A DNA stretch of 64,000 nt from Adineta ricciae (taxonomy: Eukaryota > Rotifera > Eurotatoria > Adinetida > Adinetidae), in assembly GCA_905250025.1 (NCBI GenBank), contig CAJNOJ010000111.1, positions 109,747-173,746 on the forward strand, read 5' to 3'. Of this stretch, positions 1 to 13,443 are shown piece by piece. Below the pieces are notes generated by a model. That model was not told where the DNA came from. It did not search any database and was given only the letters and a program-made list of their open reading frames with translations. The stretch's first letter is position 1; the number at the start of each line of letters is the position of its first letter. The translations under genes were made by a program, and so were the position numbers.

Positions 1-144
1 TCTAAACTTTGTTAATCGGCTTAGTCGCATCACCGCCCACTCTGCCGATCAACACGGTGGCGACGGCGATCATCATGACGAATAAATTTTTACAGAAACA
101 AGAAACGATCTCACAATGAGAAATGTATCGAATTAGGCAGAGCA

Positions 145-175
<31 letters not shown>

Positions 176-1019
176 TGTGTGTACACGGTTTCGAATTACC
201 CTCCACTTCACTTCAACCATGTTGATAATAAAAAGGTATTTGTATATGTGCGAGTGTGTCTGTTCTCCGTGCATATTGGACATACTGCGGCGTTTCTTCT
301 TTCTTCCCGCATTTTTTACTATAACAACAATAACAACAACATTCAAATCTCTATAATCACATTCTTCAATGATGACTGTCTGTATATGTGTGCATGTATA
401 TATATATACTTCGATTTCAATCGAGTAAGATGAAGCTAACGAAATAAGCAAAAGACAAGTGTGGATATGAAAATAATAACAAATAATCAAGGTTGACAAA
501 TGAGAGAGAGAGAGAGAGCGAGGAAAAGACTAGATTGAAATATTGATCGAGTATTGACAAGTGAAACTAGTTAAACCAATTTGCTCTCATACACATGTAT
601 ACATAGATATAGCTGTCGACTGATAAGGAAACTTGATCTTGTTATAATTTTACTGCATAATCAGTCAAACGCAGAACCAGATCTCGTACAATTCAGTGAA
701 AGCACACATGCATCTATTCGATGATATGTATGATGAATAACTAACAATTAAGTTCTGATGACATATCAAGAAAAAAGCCGCACACATATACACTCTATGT
801 AATAGCTGTTGACTCAACATACACACACTCTTGTAAAGCGTGTATGTGTGTGTATATATATGCACAGTCGCGAAGCATCAGTTCTATTCGACTGATTGCA
901 GACGACATATAGATGACAAACTACATTTCGAGTTTTTTTCTTTTCGATCAAAATCCTTCACTATTAGTTCTTTGTGTAGTTCAAGGTGAGTAGAAGAGAG
1001 AAGAGAACGAGGGAGAAAG
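1..1019. other. Intergenic, microsatellite-rich
   Basis: I see no convincing gene here. Open frames on both strands are low-complexity. An (AG)n tract lies at about 145-169, a second (GA)n tract at about 501-518, and TG/TA-rich tracts sit near 378-405 and 840-862. The stretch lies just downstream of the minus-strand gene that ends at 1020. Confidence 0.6.
145..169. repeat. (AG)n microsatellite
   Basis: An uninterrupted AG dinucleotide run of about 12 units. A shorter similar GA tract follows at 501-518. Confidence 0.9.
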
Positions 1020-2908
1020 TTAAATAGAAGTTGACTGGATCAAATAGGGCGAAGAACAGCTAATGGACGGCTGTTGTCCGAGCCACGTGTACGAGTCAAT
1101 ATCCGTTTTGAACTTGATTGTTTGTTGTTCGGTGTAGTGTCGAAACTGTCGTCGTCGACACTTGTAGTAGCCATACAGACAGAGGATGGTGGTGATCACT
1201 GTCATCAGAAGGCCGACTCCAACAATGCAACCGACAAGCAAATGGAATGTTGAATCAACTAGATGAAAATCAACAAAACAATATTTGAAACAAACTAGAA
1301 GGAAGAGATGAATGTACACTGTGCTTGTTTTGGAAAGTTCATGTCGGTAGAGGACGAATACTGTTTGAATAGGTGATCGAGTTGACTGATTTGACTTGCA
1401 GGTTTGAGAGTGTGTGCAGAAGAGTCGAAGTGGAGTCGATCATGTTTGGAATTATTGACTGTATTGATTAGATTTTGTATTTGATGGATTGTTTGATGTC
1501 GAGATAGATTTGAAATGAGAGAAATATTACTTGCAAAGAGTATTGAACCTGATCTGTAATGGCAAGGAGAAATGAATAGGAATGAGGAGACAAANTGATC
1601 GAGTTGACTGATTTGACTTGCAGGTTTGAGAGTGTGTGCAGAAGAGTCGAAGTGGAGTCGATCATGTTTGGAATTATTGACTGTATTGATTAGATTTTGT
1701 ATTTGATGGATTGTTTGATGTCGAGATAGATTTGAAATGAGAGAAATATTACTTGCAAAGAGTATTGAACCTGATCTGTAATGGAAGGAAAGTTTTCATC
1801 CTTTTTCCTTCGAACTCTCACTTACTCCAGAGAAAGAAGTTCGAATTGTTGACAAATAAATAGTGGTGAAGTCGAACTAATTAGTAATAGAAACTAAAGG
1901 AAAAGTAGAAATTGATAAGAACAAAGCGTAACCAATAATAAATATGATTTACAAAATTTTGAAGGTCAAGACGTAGCTGTTGACTGGAGACGGAGTTCAG
2001 AGTGCGATAGTCTGTTGACCATGATCGGTTGAGGATTCTCCCAAACCAAATGAAGTTGACTTCTACAAACACTGTCATGCAATTTTTAACTTATCTATAC
2101 GTTTATCGTAACCTTGTCGAGAGTTCGTCGGGGTGACGGTGGACGCATAATCACTAGTCGGTACTGGTACTTTGTCAGTTGTAGCATCGATCGAACTAGG
2201 TAACATAGTTGATATAGAACTCAGTCCTTCAAATAAAAAGAATAGACTAATGAAAACATTGGACAGTGTAATTTACGTTGACAAGTAAGGCATAGTGATT
2301 GGTTGGAACGAATTTCATCTGGTAACAGTGGTTTATCATTTAAAAATCTTCCGCGCATGTAAACGAAGTAAGAGCATTCTTGTTCATCTATTTGGGATTG
2401 AACGGTCAATAGCCCTGACGAAGACACAGGCTGAAATGTAACCAGTGACGAATTATCCCGATCTATCACGATCACATCTGATTGTGTGACATTATAAATA
2501 TCCCAAAAGATCTCGGACTCGTTCTCTCTTCGCCGGAGAACGTAAACCGAATTTTCGTTCTACATGCAAATTAGTTGTAAAAGGAAAGTCATATGCAAGG
2601 ATTTACGTAACATACGGTTCCATTCGAGGACGAGGAAAAGCCGAAACCGTACCAAAAACCTTCTTTGACATGATTGGCTCGAAATTCTGTAATAAATTTA
2701 TTTGTCTCGGAATAAATTTGCCAATCGAATGTTATTTTAATATTTAATTTATCAACAAGTTGCCATCGACCGGAACAATTGTCTAGGAAAGAGAGAAGTC
2801 TAACACTTTATCAGAGGAAAGTACATGCGAATTACCATCAAAGGATACGGAATTGGCCATATAACTTTCGATTGTAAACAAAAGGAATAGAAACCTATGC
2901 GACTTCAT
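1020..2908 (-). CDS. Probable DOMON-domain single-pass membrane protein
   Basis: The gene is read from an ATG at 2908, which opens a hydrophobic signal peptide beginning MKSHRFLFLLF. The mature N-terminal half (about 2.2-2.8 kb) is an all-beta, Trp-rich ectodomain with the pattern WQLVDKLNIKITFDWQIY, then FWYGFGFSS, then a second half ending near LPDEIRSNQ. This alternation resembles the DOMON fold of dopamine beta-monooxygenase relatives. After a Thr/Ser-rich stretch near 2.1 kb comes one transmembrane helix (LLVGCIVGVGLLMTVITTILCL, about 1.17-1.25 kb), a basic stop-transfer CRRRQFR, and a short cytoplasmic tail ending QSTSI at the stop at 1020. The role is probably as a plasma-membrane receptor or redox protein, but the ligand cannot be inferred. 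Exons between about 1.3 and 1.9 kb are hard to place because of the duplication and N there. The fold call is by pattern only. Confidence 0.5.
1374..1784. repeat. Direct 189-bp duplication flanking an N
   Basis: The stretch at about 1374-1562 recurs nearly verbatim at 1596-1784, offset by 222 bp. The only ambiguous base in the window, an N at 1595, sits directly before the second copy. The copies look identical by eye. A near-perfect repeat touching an N is typical of a gap closed by overlapping contig ends, so this may be an assembly artefact rather than a true tandem duplication. It falls in the 3' half of the DOMON-like gene. Confidence 0.85.
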
Positions 2909-2949
2909 GAGATATATATTAGTCTAGGTAATTTCATTCACACCTTCAA

Positions 2950-4344
2950 GAATGAGTGAAGAGTAGTGATGGCAAACATTGAAGAGAAGTAGTCGGACAT
3001 CACAGTACCTTCAACAATTCATGAATTTTTTCTTCTCGTTCTTTTGTATATGCTGTCGTCTAAACAACGAACATTTGTTCATAAATCTCCCATATACACA
3101 GAGCTGAATCAATGCGCTTCAGTAACTGTCTGTTTCGGTACAGCAGTGTCTGTGTGTATAAATATTTATTAATCTAAAGAACAATAAAATCTACTTGATT
3201 AATGGTCATATACACCAGTCGATAAAAAATTTTCAATTGAAAAAACGGAGAGAACGATGGATGAGATAGAGAACACTTGCCGTTATCGTCTGAGTTCATT
3301 CAGAATGAAATGATCAAGATGTAAATGAACTTCTTTCAAGTTCATCTACGTGTTCAATATTCGCATCAGAAGAAAAACAATCTTAAGCATTCGATTCACA
3401 CGTACATCCTTTCAATTGCCATCGTATCAACAGCTATAGTCTTAATATATTTTAATCAAATAGAACTCTTCATTCTATACACATCGAGGTAAATCAATAT
3501 CATTCTCATCCATGACTTTTCGATGTTCTGATTTCTGAACTTTTAATGAGTCTATTACATCATTCAATTGTATTCTCTTCGGATTTGATATTCAATAACG
3601 AGAAAAGACAAGCTGCATATATTCAATTACCATTTACAACATCGAGGGAAGAACAAGTCGCGATGAGATTTTTTTTCTTCGAAATCATCAAATAGATTCT
3701 TTTGTTGGTGATGTTTAACACAACAGGCACTCGATTTCTATATGATCAATCATACCAGAGATGAATTCATATAGAAGGGATACGTATGTATGATTACAGA
3801 GTTCAGACTTTGTACACAAATCAAAATTTTTTATATGTACAATGGAACTTATGCATTTCTTTCTCACTTGAACATTTCAGCAAGCAGTAGAGCATCGCAA
3901 TCAAAGAATGATTGCTTTCATCTTAACTTGTCTCTTGAAAGTTTTCTACAATAATATTTTGGTCCACATTGGATGACATACAATCAAAGCAAAATACTCG
4001 ATGCTTATACAGGTAGTTTCGAGGAGAAAGAATAGATTTGAAATGTGCAATGTGATTTCGAATAAACAGTGAATGAAATTATTTTTTATCATTTGTATTT
4101 TCATCGTTGTCATTATGAGCATTGTATGGCTGTTTTTCTCTACTTGTGTGATATTTGAATCATATTGACACTTTTTTATTCACCACTGATCTTCTAAATT
4201 TTGAAAATCGTTGGGCAATTTCTTCTATTGATGATCATTGAGTCTTGAAGGTCTTATTTATAAATCTGCTGTGTTTTTCAAAAGTTGTTTTATTTACCAT
4301 GGAAGCGTTTAATATTTCACCTGACAAACACGTGATGTTTTTTG
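2950..4344. other. Intergenic, AT-rich
   Basis: Nothing recognisable on either strand: frames are short and of low complexity. The 5' end holds the upstream region of the DOMON-like gene. The 3' end runs into a splice-acceptor-like TTTTTTGCACAG at about 4338-4349 that precedes the TIR remnant. Confidence 0.5.
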
Positions 4345-4891
4345 CACAGTAGAGATGTTCAAAAGGTAATTCTACAAGTTCATCACTATGTAACAGAGAA
4401 AGGTGTTCCTGTATGGATGGACAGAGAAGAGGGAACGAAAGTTTCTCCATCCGTATGCGCTAATGGGATAGAGAATGCCGCGGCTGTTTATTATTTTATG
4501 ACGTTTAAATATCAAAGTTCGCCTCACTGTAAAAAGAGATTACTATATGCTGAGAATCGCATTATCCTAATCATTCCTTGTTTAATGGATTCGGATTCTC
4601 AATGACGGTCGGCTGGTTGGCTTGGCTATAGTATAATTGATAGTCTATACCTCGATTCCATTGGTTTGCTTACAGATACTAGGTCTGGGAATATTCAGGT
4701 AAAATGTGACATGCTATTCGATCGGATAAGCGTAACTTTAGGAAGACTTTCATCGGCTTCGAGTTTTTATTCGAATTGTTGTTGAAATTTCTCTCAAAAT
4801 TTTCTTTGTGGACGAAATGAAGCCAATAACTGTCGCTAAAGACATACTGAATAGCTATAATCGTGAAGATGATGAAATTTTCCCACTTTGA
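4345..4891 (+). pseudogene. Truncated TIR-domain (TIR_2-like) pseudogene
   Basis: The frame from 4345 reads as the C-terminal two thirds of a TIR domain of the type common in bdelloid rotifers: a helix, then VPVWMDREEG, a helix with Ala-rich ENAAAVYYFMT, YQSSPHCKKRLLYAE, and the strand RIILIIPCLM. An in-frame TGA at 4603-4605 follows, after which the same frame continues with AGWLG, the conserved end of such domains. A 43-bp intron (4699-4741, phase 0, GT-AG) keeps the frame open into a last exon ending DDEIFPL and TGA at 4889. The N-terminal TIR strand and helix were not found upstream. The piece therefore looks like a 5'-truncated, stop-interrupted gene copy. Full-length TIR proteins act in innate immune signalling or as NADases; this one probably makes no product. 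Confidence 0.5.
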
Positions 4892-5025
4892 TTGAGAAAC
4901 CGGTGGTTATTTGATATGTTAATATTTATGTATCAATAAAATGATATTTTCTCTTGAGTTTTGCTGCATGGATTTATTTAAAAATCAAAAATTAAGAAAA
5001 AAAATAATCGTACAAAAAAAGAAGA

Positions 5026-8000
5026 TCATTTCTTGCCTTTCGCTCCGGCTGAACCTTTTCCTTTACCTTTTTTGCCTTTGTCTGTCGGTGGTGGTTTATT
5101 CTTTTCAGCTGCAGCTATCAGTTCTTGTTCTTTAGCAGCTAACTCAGCTAGACGTTTGCGTTCAACTTCAAGAAAACGTTGTCGAAATGCTTCACGTGGT
5201 TCGTTAACTGTGCGACGAAATTGATCGATTTTGCCTTGTAAATCAACGTACTCTTCCAGTTGACGGATTTTTTCTTTATAACGATTGTTTTGATCTTCAG
5301 TACGGAATTGACGTATTTCATCAGCATATTTCGCGTATTCGAGAAATTCAGCTTGACGACGTCGTAGCTCTTCCTGTTCAAATAATGGATCGACTACGAC
5401 GGCCTCATCGCCTGATAGCTTTTGTCTAAAAGCACAAAGAAGTCCGATATATTTCGTATTCTTTTTTTGACTATCGAGTAGAATTACTTTGTGAAAGGTT
5501 TAATATCCAATGGTGGTAAGATGATTTTCGGTTTTGTTATTGGTGGTTGGTCAAGAAGAGGTTCATCGACTGCCGGCAATGGAGGAAGTACTGGCATAGC
5601 TTCTTGTTGTGCTGCAGCGGCTGCTAATTCGGCTTGTTTAGCTGCTTCATCTTTCGCAGCGCCTTTCTTAGTTCCAGTTGAAGATGCACCCTTCTTTGTT
5701 GTCGTAGCAGGAGGCTGTTTGGTAACAGGCTGTTGTTCAGCAGGTGGTGGAACTGTAGAAGGTGCAGCAGCAGCAGCTGCAGTAGTAGTCGTAGCAACTG
5801 TTTTGTCATCGGGTTGCGCTTCAAGTGGTTTTGTTGTACCGTCTGTTGCCGCAGATAAAGGTCTTTCTTCGGCTTTTGGTTGTAGAGAATCGAGAAATTT
5901 TTGTCGTGTTTGCATTGCTTTTTGAGCACGACCGGCCTCTAATGTTTCCCAGGCTTTTTTAGTGTTGATCAATTCATCATTTCGTTCATTATCCTTCTTA
6001 ATAGTTAATTCGTCCTATACAGAACGAAATCAGAAAACTAGGAAGAAAACAATGAGTTTCCATACAGATTTATCAGCATCGCAAACAACACGTAATATCC
6101 AATGTGCTTTCGTGCTGTCAATTGGCTTTTCAGTCGTGCCTTTTCCTGTTCCTGGTCGACCGGATGTACCCGTACTACCTTTACCTGCACCGGCAGCAGC
6201 TGCAACGCCTTTTCCTTTACCCGCTGCTGCAGCACCCGTACCTGTCTGACCTGCTCGTTTGGTATTTGCACCTGTTGTACCAGCAGCTCCAGCTGCAGCT
6301 CCATCTGGTTTGGCTGCTGTTGGCTGTTTGAAGACTACACTCAATTAAATCCACATGTTATTGACTTGAAGTGGAGAAAACGAAAGTTTTTCTTACCTTT
6401 TAAATCATTCTTTTCTTGTTCTTTGAGTTGTTCGACGAACTGCCACTGTGTTGCTGTTAATGGCCATGACTTACGAAGTAGTGTGACTTGAATGATATAC
6501 TTATGAATCTAACAGATATATCATCTACTGTGTTGGATCAATCAATTATAGGGAAATGTCCACCTACCTTTTCCTCTTCTTCTGTTACAACGCCTGCTCG
6601 ACTGCTTGACCGCTAGAAAAAATAAGAAAATATTATGTTTCTGTCCAATGTCAGGTGGAGTTCATCGGTGAATGGAAGGGCTGATATAAACATGCAGGGA
6701 ATAGATAAAAGAAAGTCCGCAAAAAATAGGAAACAATAGATAGATATTCATTCACTTGAATATGTTTTTTCTTATGATTTGACTAGATGAAAACAATTTA
6801 GAATCACACAAAATAAATGATTGATTTGAAAGTATGGAAAGATTGACTTACACTTCGTTTTCCGCTTCCAATTTTTTCTTTTTCAGGTCGAGCAGCCGTC
6901 GGTGGTGGAGTTGCCTCACTAATACTACCTCGTGCTCCGCCTGCTCCCTTACCATCTTTCTTGCCTATATTAACACAGAAAGAAAATATACAATTTAGGT
7001 CGTTTTCTGGTAAAGCTCACCTCCAGTTTTTGATGCTGGTCTCGATGGCGCGGGTGCCGTTGTTGTTGCTGTTGTTGGCGTCGAGATTTGAGGCATTGGT
7101 AGCGATGGTGCTTGTACTGCAGTGTTTACCGTATTCGTAACATCGCGTAAGAATAACACAGCGGGTAAAACGATACTGCCTTTGCCTTCAACACGAACCA
7201 TTTCTTCTTTACCATCTAAGACAGTTAAGCGCATTAAGACATCAGATTTCGATGTACTAAATTGAATACTGGCCAAATGAAAATTACGACCAGTTTGATT
7301 AATATCTTCACCAACAATCACCCGATATCTAAACAAACGAGTTCTCTATGCTTGTCTCGAGTTCAGTAAAATGTATGTTGTTTATATACGCGATCTGAAC
7401 TTACCTGCATATAATTTGATCTTTGTTTGGAACATAATATCCTTTACTTTCTTTGGTCACAAATGCCGATGTCAACTGGTCGCTACGTGGCTCTGGTAAA
7501 TGTGCATATGATGTTAATAAACGAAGACGATAACGGTTGTTGACTAACGGTTGATCCAATGTGACTCCTTCAGCAAAAAATGTGTAACCAAGCTATTCAA
7601 GAAATAAGGTAACATTTAAAAATTCGTTTGCAGTTAACAACAGATCGGTTTTACTTTATTTTTTGTAAAGGTTGCTGGAGCTAGTCGATTAAATATGAGA
7701 GACATTTCCTGGTATGTATCATTGTTGATCACGCGAAGAACCGAGTTTTGTGCATGAGCAAGAAGTCTAGCAGCAACAAAACTAGATTCAGTAGCATAGA
7801 ATATTTCTCTAAACGAGAAGTATGGTTTTCACACAGAATTTTCGACAAAACTAGCAGAATTTGTACCGAAAGAGTGTAAACCAAGTATTCGCCGGCTGTT
7901 CTTGATGTTGTCCATGGTAATCTCGATAAGTTACCATATTCCAATCATCATTACGAAATGCAAAGCATTGTATCAATTCTGGTTTGATACTCAGTAGATT

Positions 8001-11000
8001 CCTTATAGAAGAAAACATTATGAAATGTGTTTTTACTTAGAACCAAATGACATTAGTCCTTACCGAAACAGAACAATAGCTGATTTCGTCGCATCATTTT
8101 TTAAGGCTGTCATTGTGGATTGTAATGCTCGTTGTATAAGTAGATTTCTTTCTGTACCTGGTGTGCGAGCATTCAATATTCGTCGTTGTAAATATCCTCG
8201 CGCACTTTTCTGAATATTAATAATCGCATCCATTTCGGTGGCTGATAACTCTCGGGTTAGCCATTCCGAAATAGGTTCTTCTAGAAGTGGTTTTTTCCAA
8301 ACAGATTGAACGAAATCAAGGGATATAAAACGATTTTCTACCTTGCATTTCGGTTGCTGACAACGATGCAGTTAGTGCTGTTTGTTGTTTACCAGCTGCT
8401 TTGTCATCGGCACCCCCTTTGTCTTTTCCACCTCCTTTCTTTCCTGCGGTTGACGCTCCAGTCGGCATAGGATTTCCCGGTAGAGCTACATTTGACGGTC
8501 GAGCAGAACTTCTGGTAATATTAATGTTATCTTGAAAAGAAAAAACGTTTATGAAGTATCTCTCGTTAGGTGTTCTTTACGTTGCCGTGTTTCGTAAGCA
8601 CCCATAATGTCTGGTGTTGCCAGATCATTCGTAAAGCATCGCCAAGCATATTGAGTCTCCGTGTTCAATGCTTGTCCAGCACTATGCAGAAGTGTGCGTA
8701 GGGTAGCGTAGATTGCGTCGCTGAACGCTCTCCAACATTTCTGAATAGTTAAATTTGCTGATTCCGGTGCGTATTGACAGTATGTACGAAACAGTTCATT
8801 GAGTTTGCCATCCTGTTGATCCATGTCATTGAAATTTTGAATAGATTCATCAAGAGCGTAAAGTAATTCTTCTGCGCGTGCGATAAACTCTGCATCTTCC
8901 TAAAGACGATAAATTCAAAAATAACACAAGTCAATAAATGAGATGCGCAAGACTCACAGGCACAGAAACAACTTTTGACAATAACTGATCTTCGTCTCCG
9001 AATGTAAAATCATGCGTATCAGACATGATTTGCAGATGAGAAGCTAACGGGCATGTTACAGTGAATTTCAGTACATGTCGTCTAAATAATCACGAGAAGG
9101 TGCTTGTTTGAACAAGGAACGGATATGTTAAAGTATTTATGTTTCTTACCCAGGTGGTAGTGTAAGTAAAGCGGCCTTTGTTGCTGTTGTATGCAGACGA
9201 AGAATCGGTTGACCCATCGAGACTGATTTCCATGAATGGATTTCTGCAATAAGTAAACCTGGTTGGGAAACACTATCTTTCTGCGGTGTAGGATTATTGT
9301 CAGGTGGATTTGGATCATGTGCGAGAACATGAGGAGCTGGTGTTTGAGGTGTTTCGAAAACACTTTGCCGATGTTTACCACGTGCTGGACTAAGTTCGGT
9401 TGGCCCTCGATCCGTTGATAAACCTGTATTACGTCCACCTTTTTCCGGTATTGTCGGTATACCTGGCGCAGTGGGACCCGTTGCATCAGGTTGACCAGAA
9501 TCATGCCAACGTGATAATGATGTCAAACCGACGATTAATTCTATGTTTTTGCCTAATGATTCACGTGTACTATCGACGAATAAATATAGTGGTGATTTTT
9601 CATCTTGAAGATTCTGATTGTGATTTATATTGAAGAGAATTTAGACAAGAGTGAAAGACGAAGATGATAAACTTACGGGTATTTGTTGAGACGCGGGTGG
9701 ATTTGGATCTTTCTTCTTTTCTTTTGTTACAGAAGTAACTGCCGGCTAAAACAAAGAACTCATTGAATATCATTTCACAACATATACTTTCAATTCAAGT
9801 GTGATATTATTCTAGATGAGTATAAAATTCGTTTGAACAAGAAAAAAAAGCACATAATATATAATTATGGATTAAATAGACACATAGTTATATGAATGTA
9901 TATAAGAACAAGAAGCATATTGAGTTCCTCTTTCAGCATGTCAAAAAGCCTTGAATTACCTGATGAGCTGCAAGATACTAAAAACAAATATATGTTCATC
10001 ATTTTCTTTTACTTTCATTTCGTACGATAATCGACAAAAAGATTTGCTCGAAGGAATGTTTTTCTTTACCTTCAATTCGGTATGTTTATGAGAATATTGA
10101 TAACCGCGAGGATTATGATAAACGACAATTGATGTAAAGCAAGAACAGAAATCATCGAAATCCATCCAGATTTTTGGTGTTGTATATGTCTTTTTCATCG
10201 GTTGAGCCATCTTTGGACCGGAATTCGCATCATTCGTTTTCGACTGCGAATCTTGTTGTTCAGGATTGGTCGCAGTTCCTGTTCCAGGTGCATCGACTTG
10301 TGTTCCAGTTGGTTCACTCTCACCGGCTGAATAATTGAAAACAAGATGAAAGATTTGAGGAAACTTTACTAGAGAAATTGCATACCTCTGCTCTTTACGG
10401 ACACAGCATCAGACGGTGCTTTCGCCGATGGTACTTCAATTTTACTACTTGTCAATTTTCGATTATTCTAAATAGACGAAGATAGGCGAAATAAGTTAAA
10501 CAAAAAGGGAGGAAATTTACTTTATTTTTATCAGCAGATCTTTCTCTTCGAAGTTTACCACCTGCACTACGCAGGGATTCGTCCATGATATCTGGTGTAT
10601 CAGTGGTTGGTATCTAAAACAAAATAAAAAACAACTTTTTCGATCTACAAACAATCTCTAATAGTGTGTGTCAAACCTCTTTCGACGGTGAAATGGTTTC
10701 TTCTTTTTTATGCGCATCTCCTTGGTCAATATCGTAATCTACTCTCGATTCCACGTGCGCACCATCTTCATCTTCATCAACCTCAATTATATCAGGTACA
10801 TCAACGACTGTCGAATGCGTTGCTGAATGACTCAATCGTGACGTTGTGCCATGAGGAGGCGTATGGATGTTCCTATAGACAAAAGTCAAGATCATCAAAT
10901 GGAAAAAGTATTTAAAAACAAGGTGTCTAAGAATAAGATCTGAATACAACAGCAAAAGCAACTAGTAGAACGAAGAGAACATGCACATATAAAAATCAAA

Positions 11001-13375
11001 CTCGTACGTAATGCAACTATCAATCATATGCAATCGAATCGTCGGTCTTCTGTTTTAGTTGGTTACAAATTAAATGGAATTAGAAAGAAAAGTGAAAATA
11101 ACCATTGTTATACACGTACATGTTTAAAGCACTTGGAGAAGGATAGTTTATATACGGAGAAGTAATTTCAATCCATCGATCTGGTTTGGGCTCATGAGGT
11201 GCTAAAAGTCAAGCAAGTTTATTTCAAAGTTCTTTACTGATTTGACCTACTAAACGGTTCAGCATGTGGCAAAACTTTGGGCTTCTTCGGCCGGATCAGT
11301 TTCCATGGTGGTATGTATTCAGGTGGTGGTGGTGGATCTAATGGAATATCTCGAATGGTTGTTAATAACATTGTTGTCGAAAAAGTATCGTTCAAATTAT
11401 AACGTCTCAATTTTTCACTACGATCGGCTACTTCACCGTAGGCACTGATACGCGCTGATGGCGATTGAGGTATATTCGCGAAAACGATCATTTTCGGTGC
11501 TTCGGGTATTGTTTGATCGTCGATAATTGAACCCGAATCGTCGGTTGTACCACCTCGACCAGCACCGCCGAGTCGTTTCGAATCTTTACCTATTCAATAA
11601 TCGAAATCCTTATTTAAATTGTACTTCATTTTTAGTTGATTCTTACCTGTTCGATTTTCTTTTCCTACAGTTGTTTTCGTTGCCGGATCTTTTGGTACAG
11701 TTAAACCAACTGGTGCGCCTCCTTTTTTCGTACTTTTTTCGTCGGATTTCTTCGTTAAAGTTTCTGTGGCAGTGTCATCCTGATGACCTGGTTGTTCCTT
11801 GAAATAGCAAAGCAACATAGTTGAAGCAAAACGAAGATTATTAAACTGATTAATCTTACATTGGATTGTGACGATGGCGCTTCTTCTGTTATTTCAGTTT
11901 TTGGTTCGGGCCACTTGTATAGCGGCACGGGACCATATGTTGGCAATGGACTAGTGGGCGGGTGGTCAGATTTGTTCGTTTCATTTTCTGTTACGAGTTT
12001 ATTCGAACGATTATTACGAAGAAAATCCCACACTTTCTCAGCGTGAGTATATCTAAGAAATAGAGGAACATTTGTTTCTTCTTTATGAGTTTGTCCTATC
12101 TTACTTTAACGGAATCGGTTCAGGTAACCATCCAGTGAATGTATGAATAATACTTGTTTCATTCGACGGAGGATTGCTAATCGGTGAACGATAACTAAAA
12201 TTGCGAAGACAATGAGACTCGAAATGTAGAACAAAATGTAAACTTATCCTTACTCGAGAGATATGATTTTTAGTAGAGCTTTCGATAAAAGCAATGGCCA
12301 TAGTTCATGTGATAGAGATGTTTGTGGTAGAAGACATCGGTTTTTTGAATCAAACGGAATTGTATCATCAACGACAAGTTTTCGCCAGGTGCCCTATTAG
12401 TTTCAACGAACAAATCAAAATCATTCGGATATCTTTCAACGAAACAAACCAGAAAGAAGAGTCGAATGACATATTTGCCTGCTGGATTGTAGGGTGTAAC
12501 GAATGGTTGTCTCGATACTTTGTTTAAAGCATAGATATGTTCCTGAAAGATGAGCAACGATAGAACTTATGATTTATTACCATGAAGAGAACAAACCCAA
12601 GGACGCCAAGTTCGACCGCTTAAAACAGCTGCGTTTTGTTCCGGTACATTGTCTGGTCCACCGGTAGATTTTCGTTCCCGTCGACAAATATCCCATAGAG
12701 CAGTGATCTGACTGATAATGTTGCGCATAGTCTTCGGATTTAAAAGAAAAAGCAAATATAATGGTACCAAATCAAAAAAGTGTGTGTCTTTACATCATTG
12801 AAATGTAAATGTTCGTTTGGTGTGACTAAATCAAAGTTTTGCATGCCTTGATCGACATCAACAATCACTGGTGGCTAGAAAAGATTTCATTTCATTGAAT
12901 ACTGTCATAAACTAGATCAGAACAGTCTCTCACTCGTTCAGGTGGGAGAAAATCCACTGGTCTTTTCCATTGATCAGCTTTTAATGTTGATGGTAATTCG
13001 ATTTTGCCTTCCGGATCTTCGAATCCGTGGGTACCCTACATAATTATGCATGTTCACATGATCTATCTTCATAAAAGTCGATTTTTCCTACTCCTACGCT
13101 CGCTGATTTTGTATCAACACGTGCTCGATTGGCTCCTGTTTCTTTCTTTTTTCCACTTCCAACTTCCCACGATTCAGCATTCACATCGGCGTCATTCCAC
13201 TCCGGCCAGATTGGCGCCAAACGATGTTTTCTGCTATCCACCGATCTAAATCATAAATAAGCATAAGCAATTCGACCGTTGGAAAGAAAATCTCAATCCA
13301 CCTTGCGGTTTGATCTCCTCGAGTTTGATTCGCACCACCACCTGCGGTTGCTTTTGATGGTGCGTTAGGATTCAT
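5026..13375 (-). CDS. ADGB: Androglobin (calpain-like/globin chimeric protein)
   Basis: Many short exons give a protein that follows androglobin from end to end. In order: an N-terminal PIWPEWNDADVNAESW motif (about 13.2 kb); the calpain-like domain (12.1-12.8 kb) with TWRPWEHIYAL, the GKYVIRLF strand and FTGWLPEPIPL around the His site; a proline stretch then PPWKLIRPKKPK (11.3 kb); WMDFDDFCSCF (10.15 kb); the permuted globin region (8.5-8.9 kb); a perfect IQ motif IQKSARGYLQRR (about 8.2 kb); the WILRVVCD segment (6.1 kb); and a C-terminal coiled coil ending in a KGKKGKGKG tail, stop at 5026. Ala/Thr/Pro spacers at 5.5-6.3 kb are low-complexity. In vertebrates the protein is tied to ciliated cells and spermatogenesis, and the IQ motif binds calmodulin. 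The ATG at 13375 (MNPNAPSK) is the conservative start; in-frame exons upstream may extend it. Confidence 0.93.
8170..8205 (-). other. ADGB: IQ calmodulin-binding motif inside androglobin
   Basis: Reads IQKSARGYLQRR, matching IQxxxRGxxxR exactly. In known androglobins the IQ motif splits the circularly permuted globin domain, so its position between the 8.5-8.9 kb helices and the next block supports the same permutation here. Confidence 0.85.
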
Positions 13376-13443
13376 TTTCTCAGATGAACGCAGACAAATG
13401 ACAGATCATTAGTTTGAAAAAGATTCAATTCGTAACTTATTAC

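Noticed and set aside
2..499. A 165-codon minus-strand frame at the window start.
   Set aside because: It reads through microsatellites and AT-rich DNA, giving low-complexity Ile, Ser and Leu runs.
4235..4450. A minus-strand frame overlapping the TIR remnant.
   Set aside because: It is the complement of the TIR-like coding frame and has no recognisable pattern of its own.
5491..6491. Long plus-strand frames rich in Ala, Gly, Val, Cys and Ser.
   Set aside because: They are antisense shadows of the low-complexity Ala/Thr/Pro spacers in androglobin.
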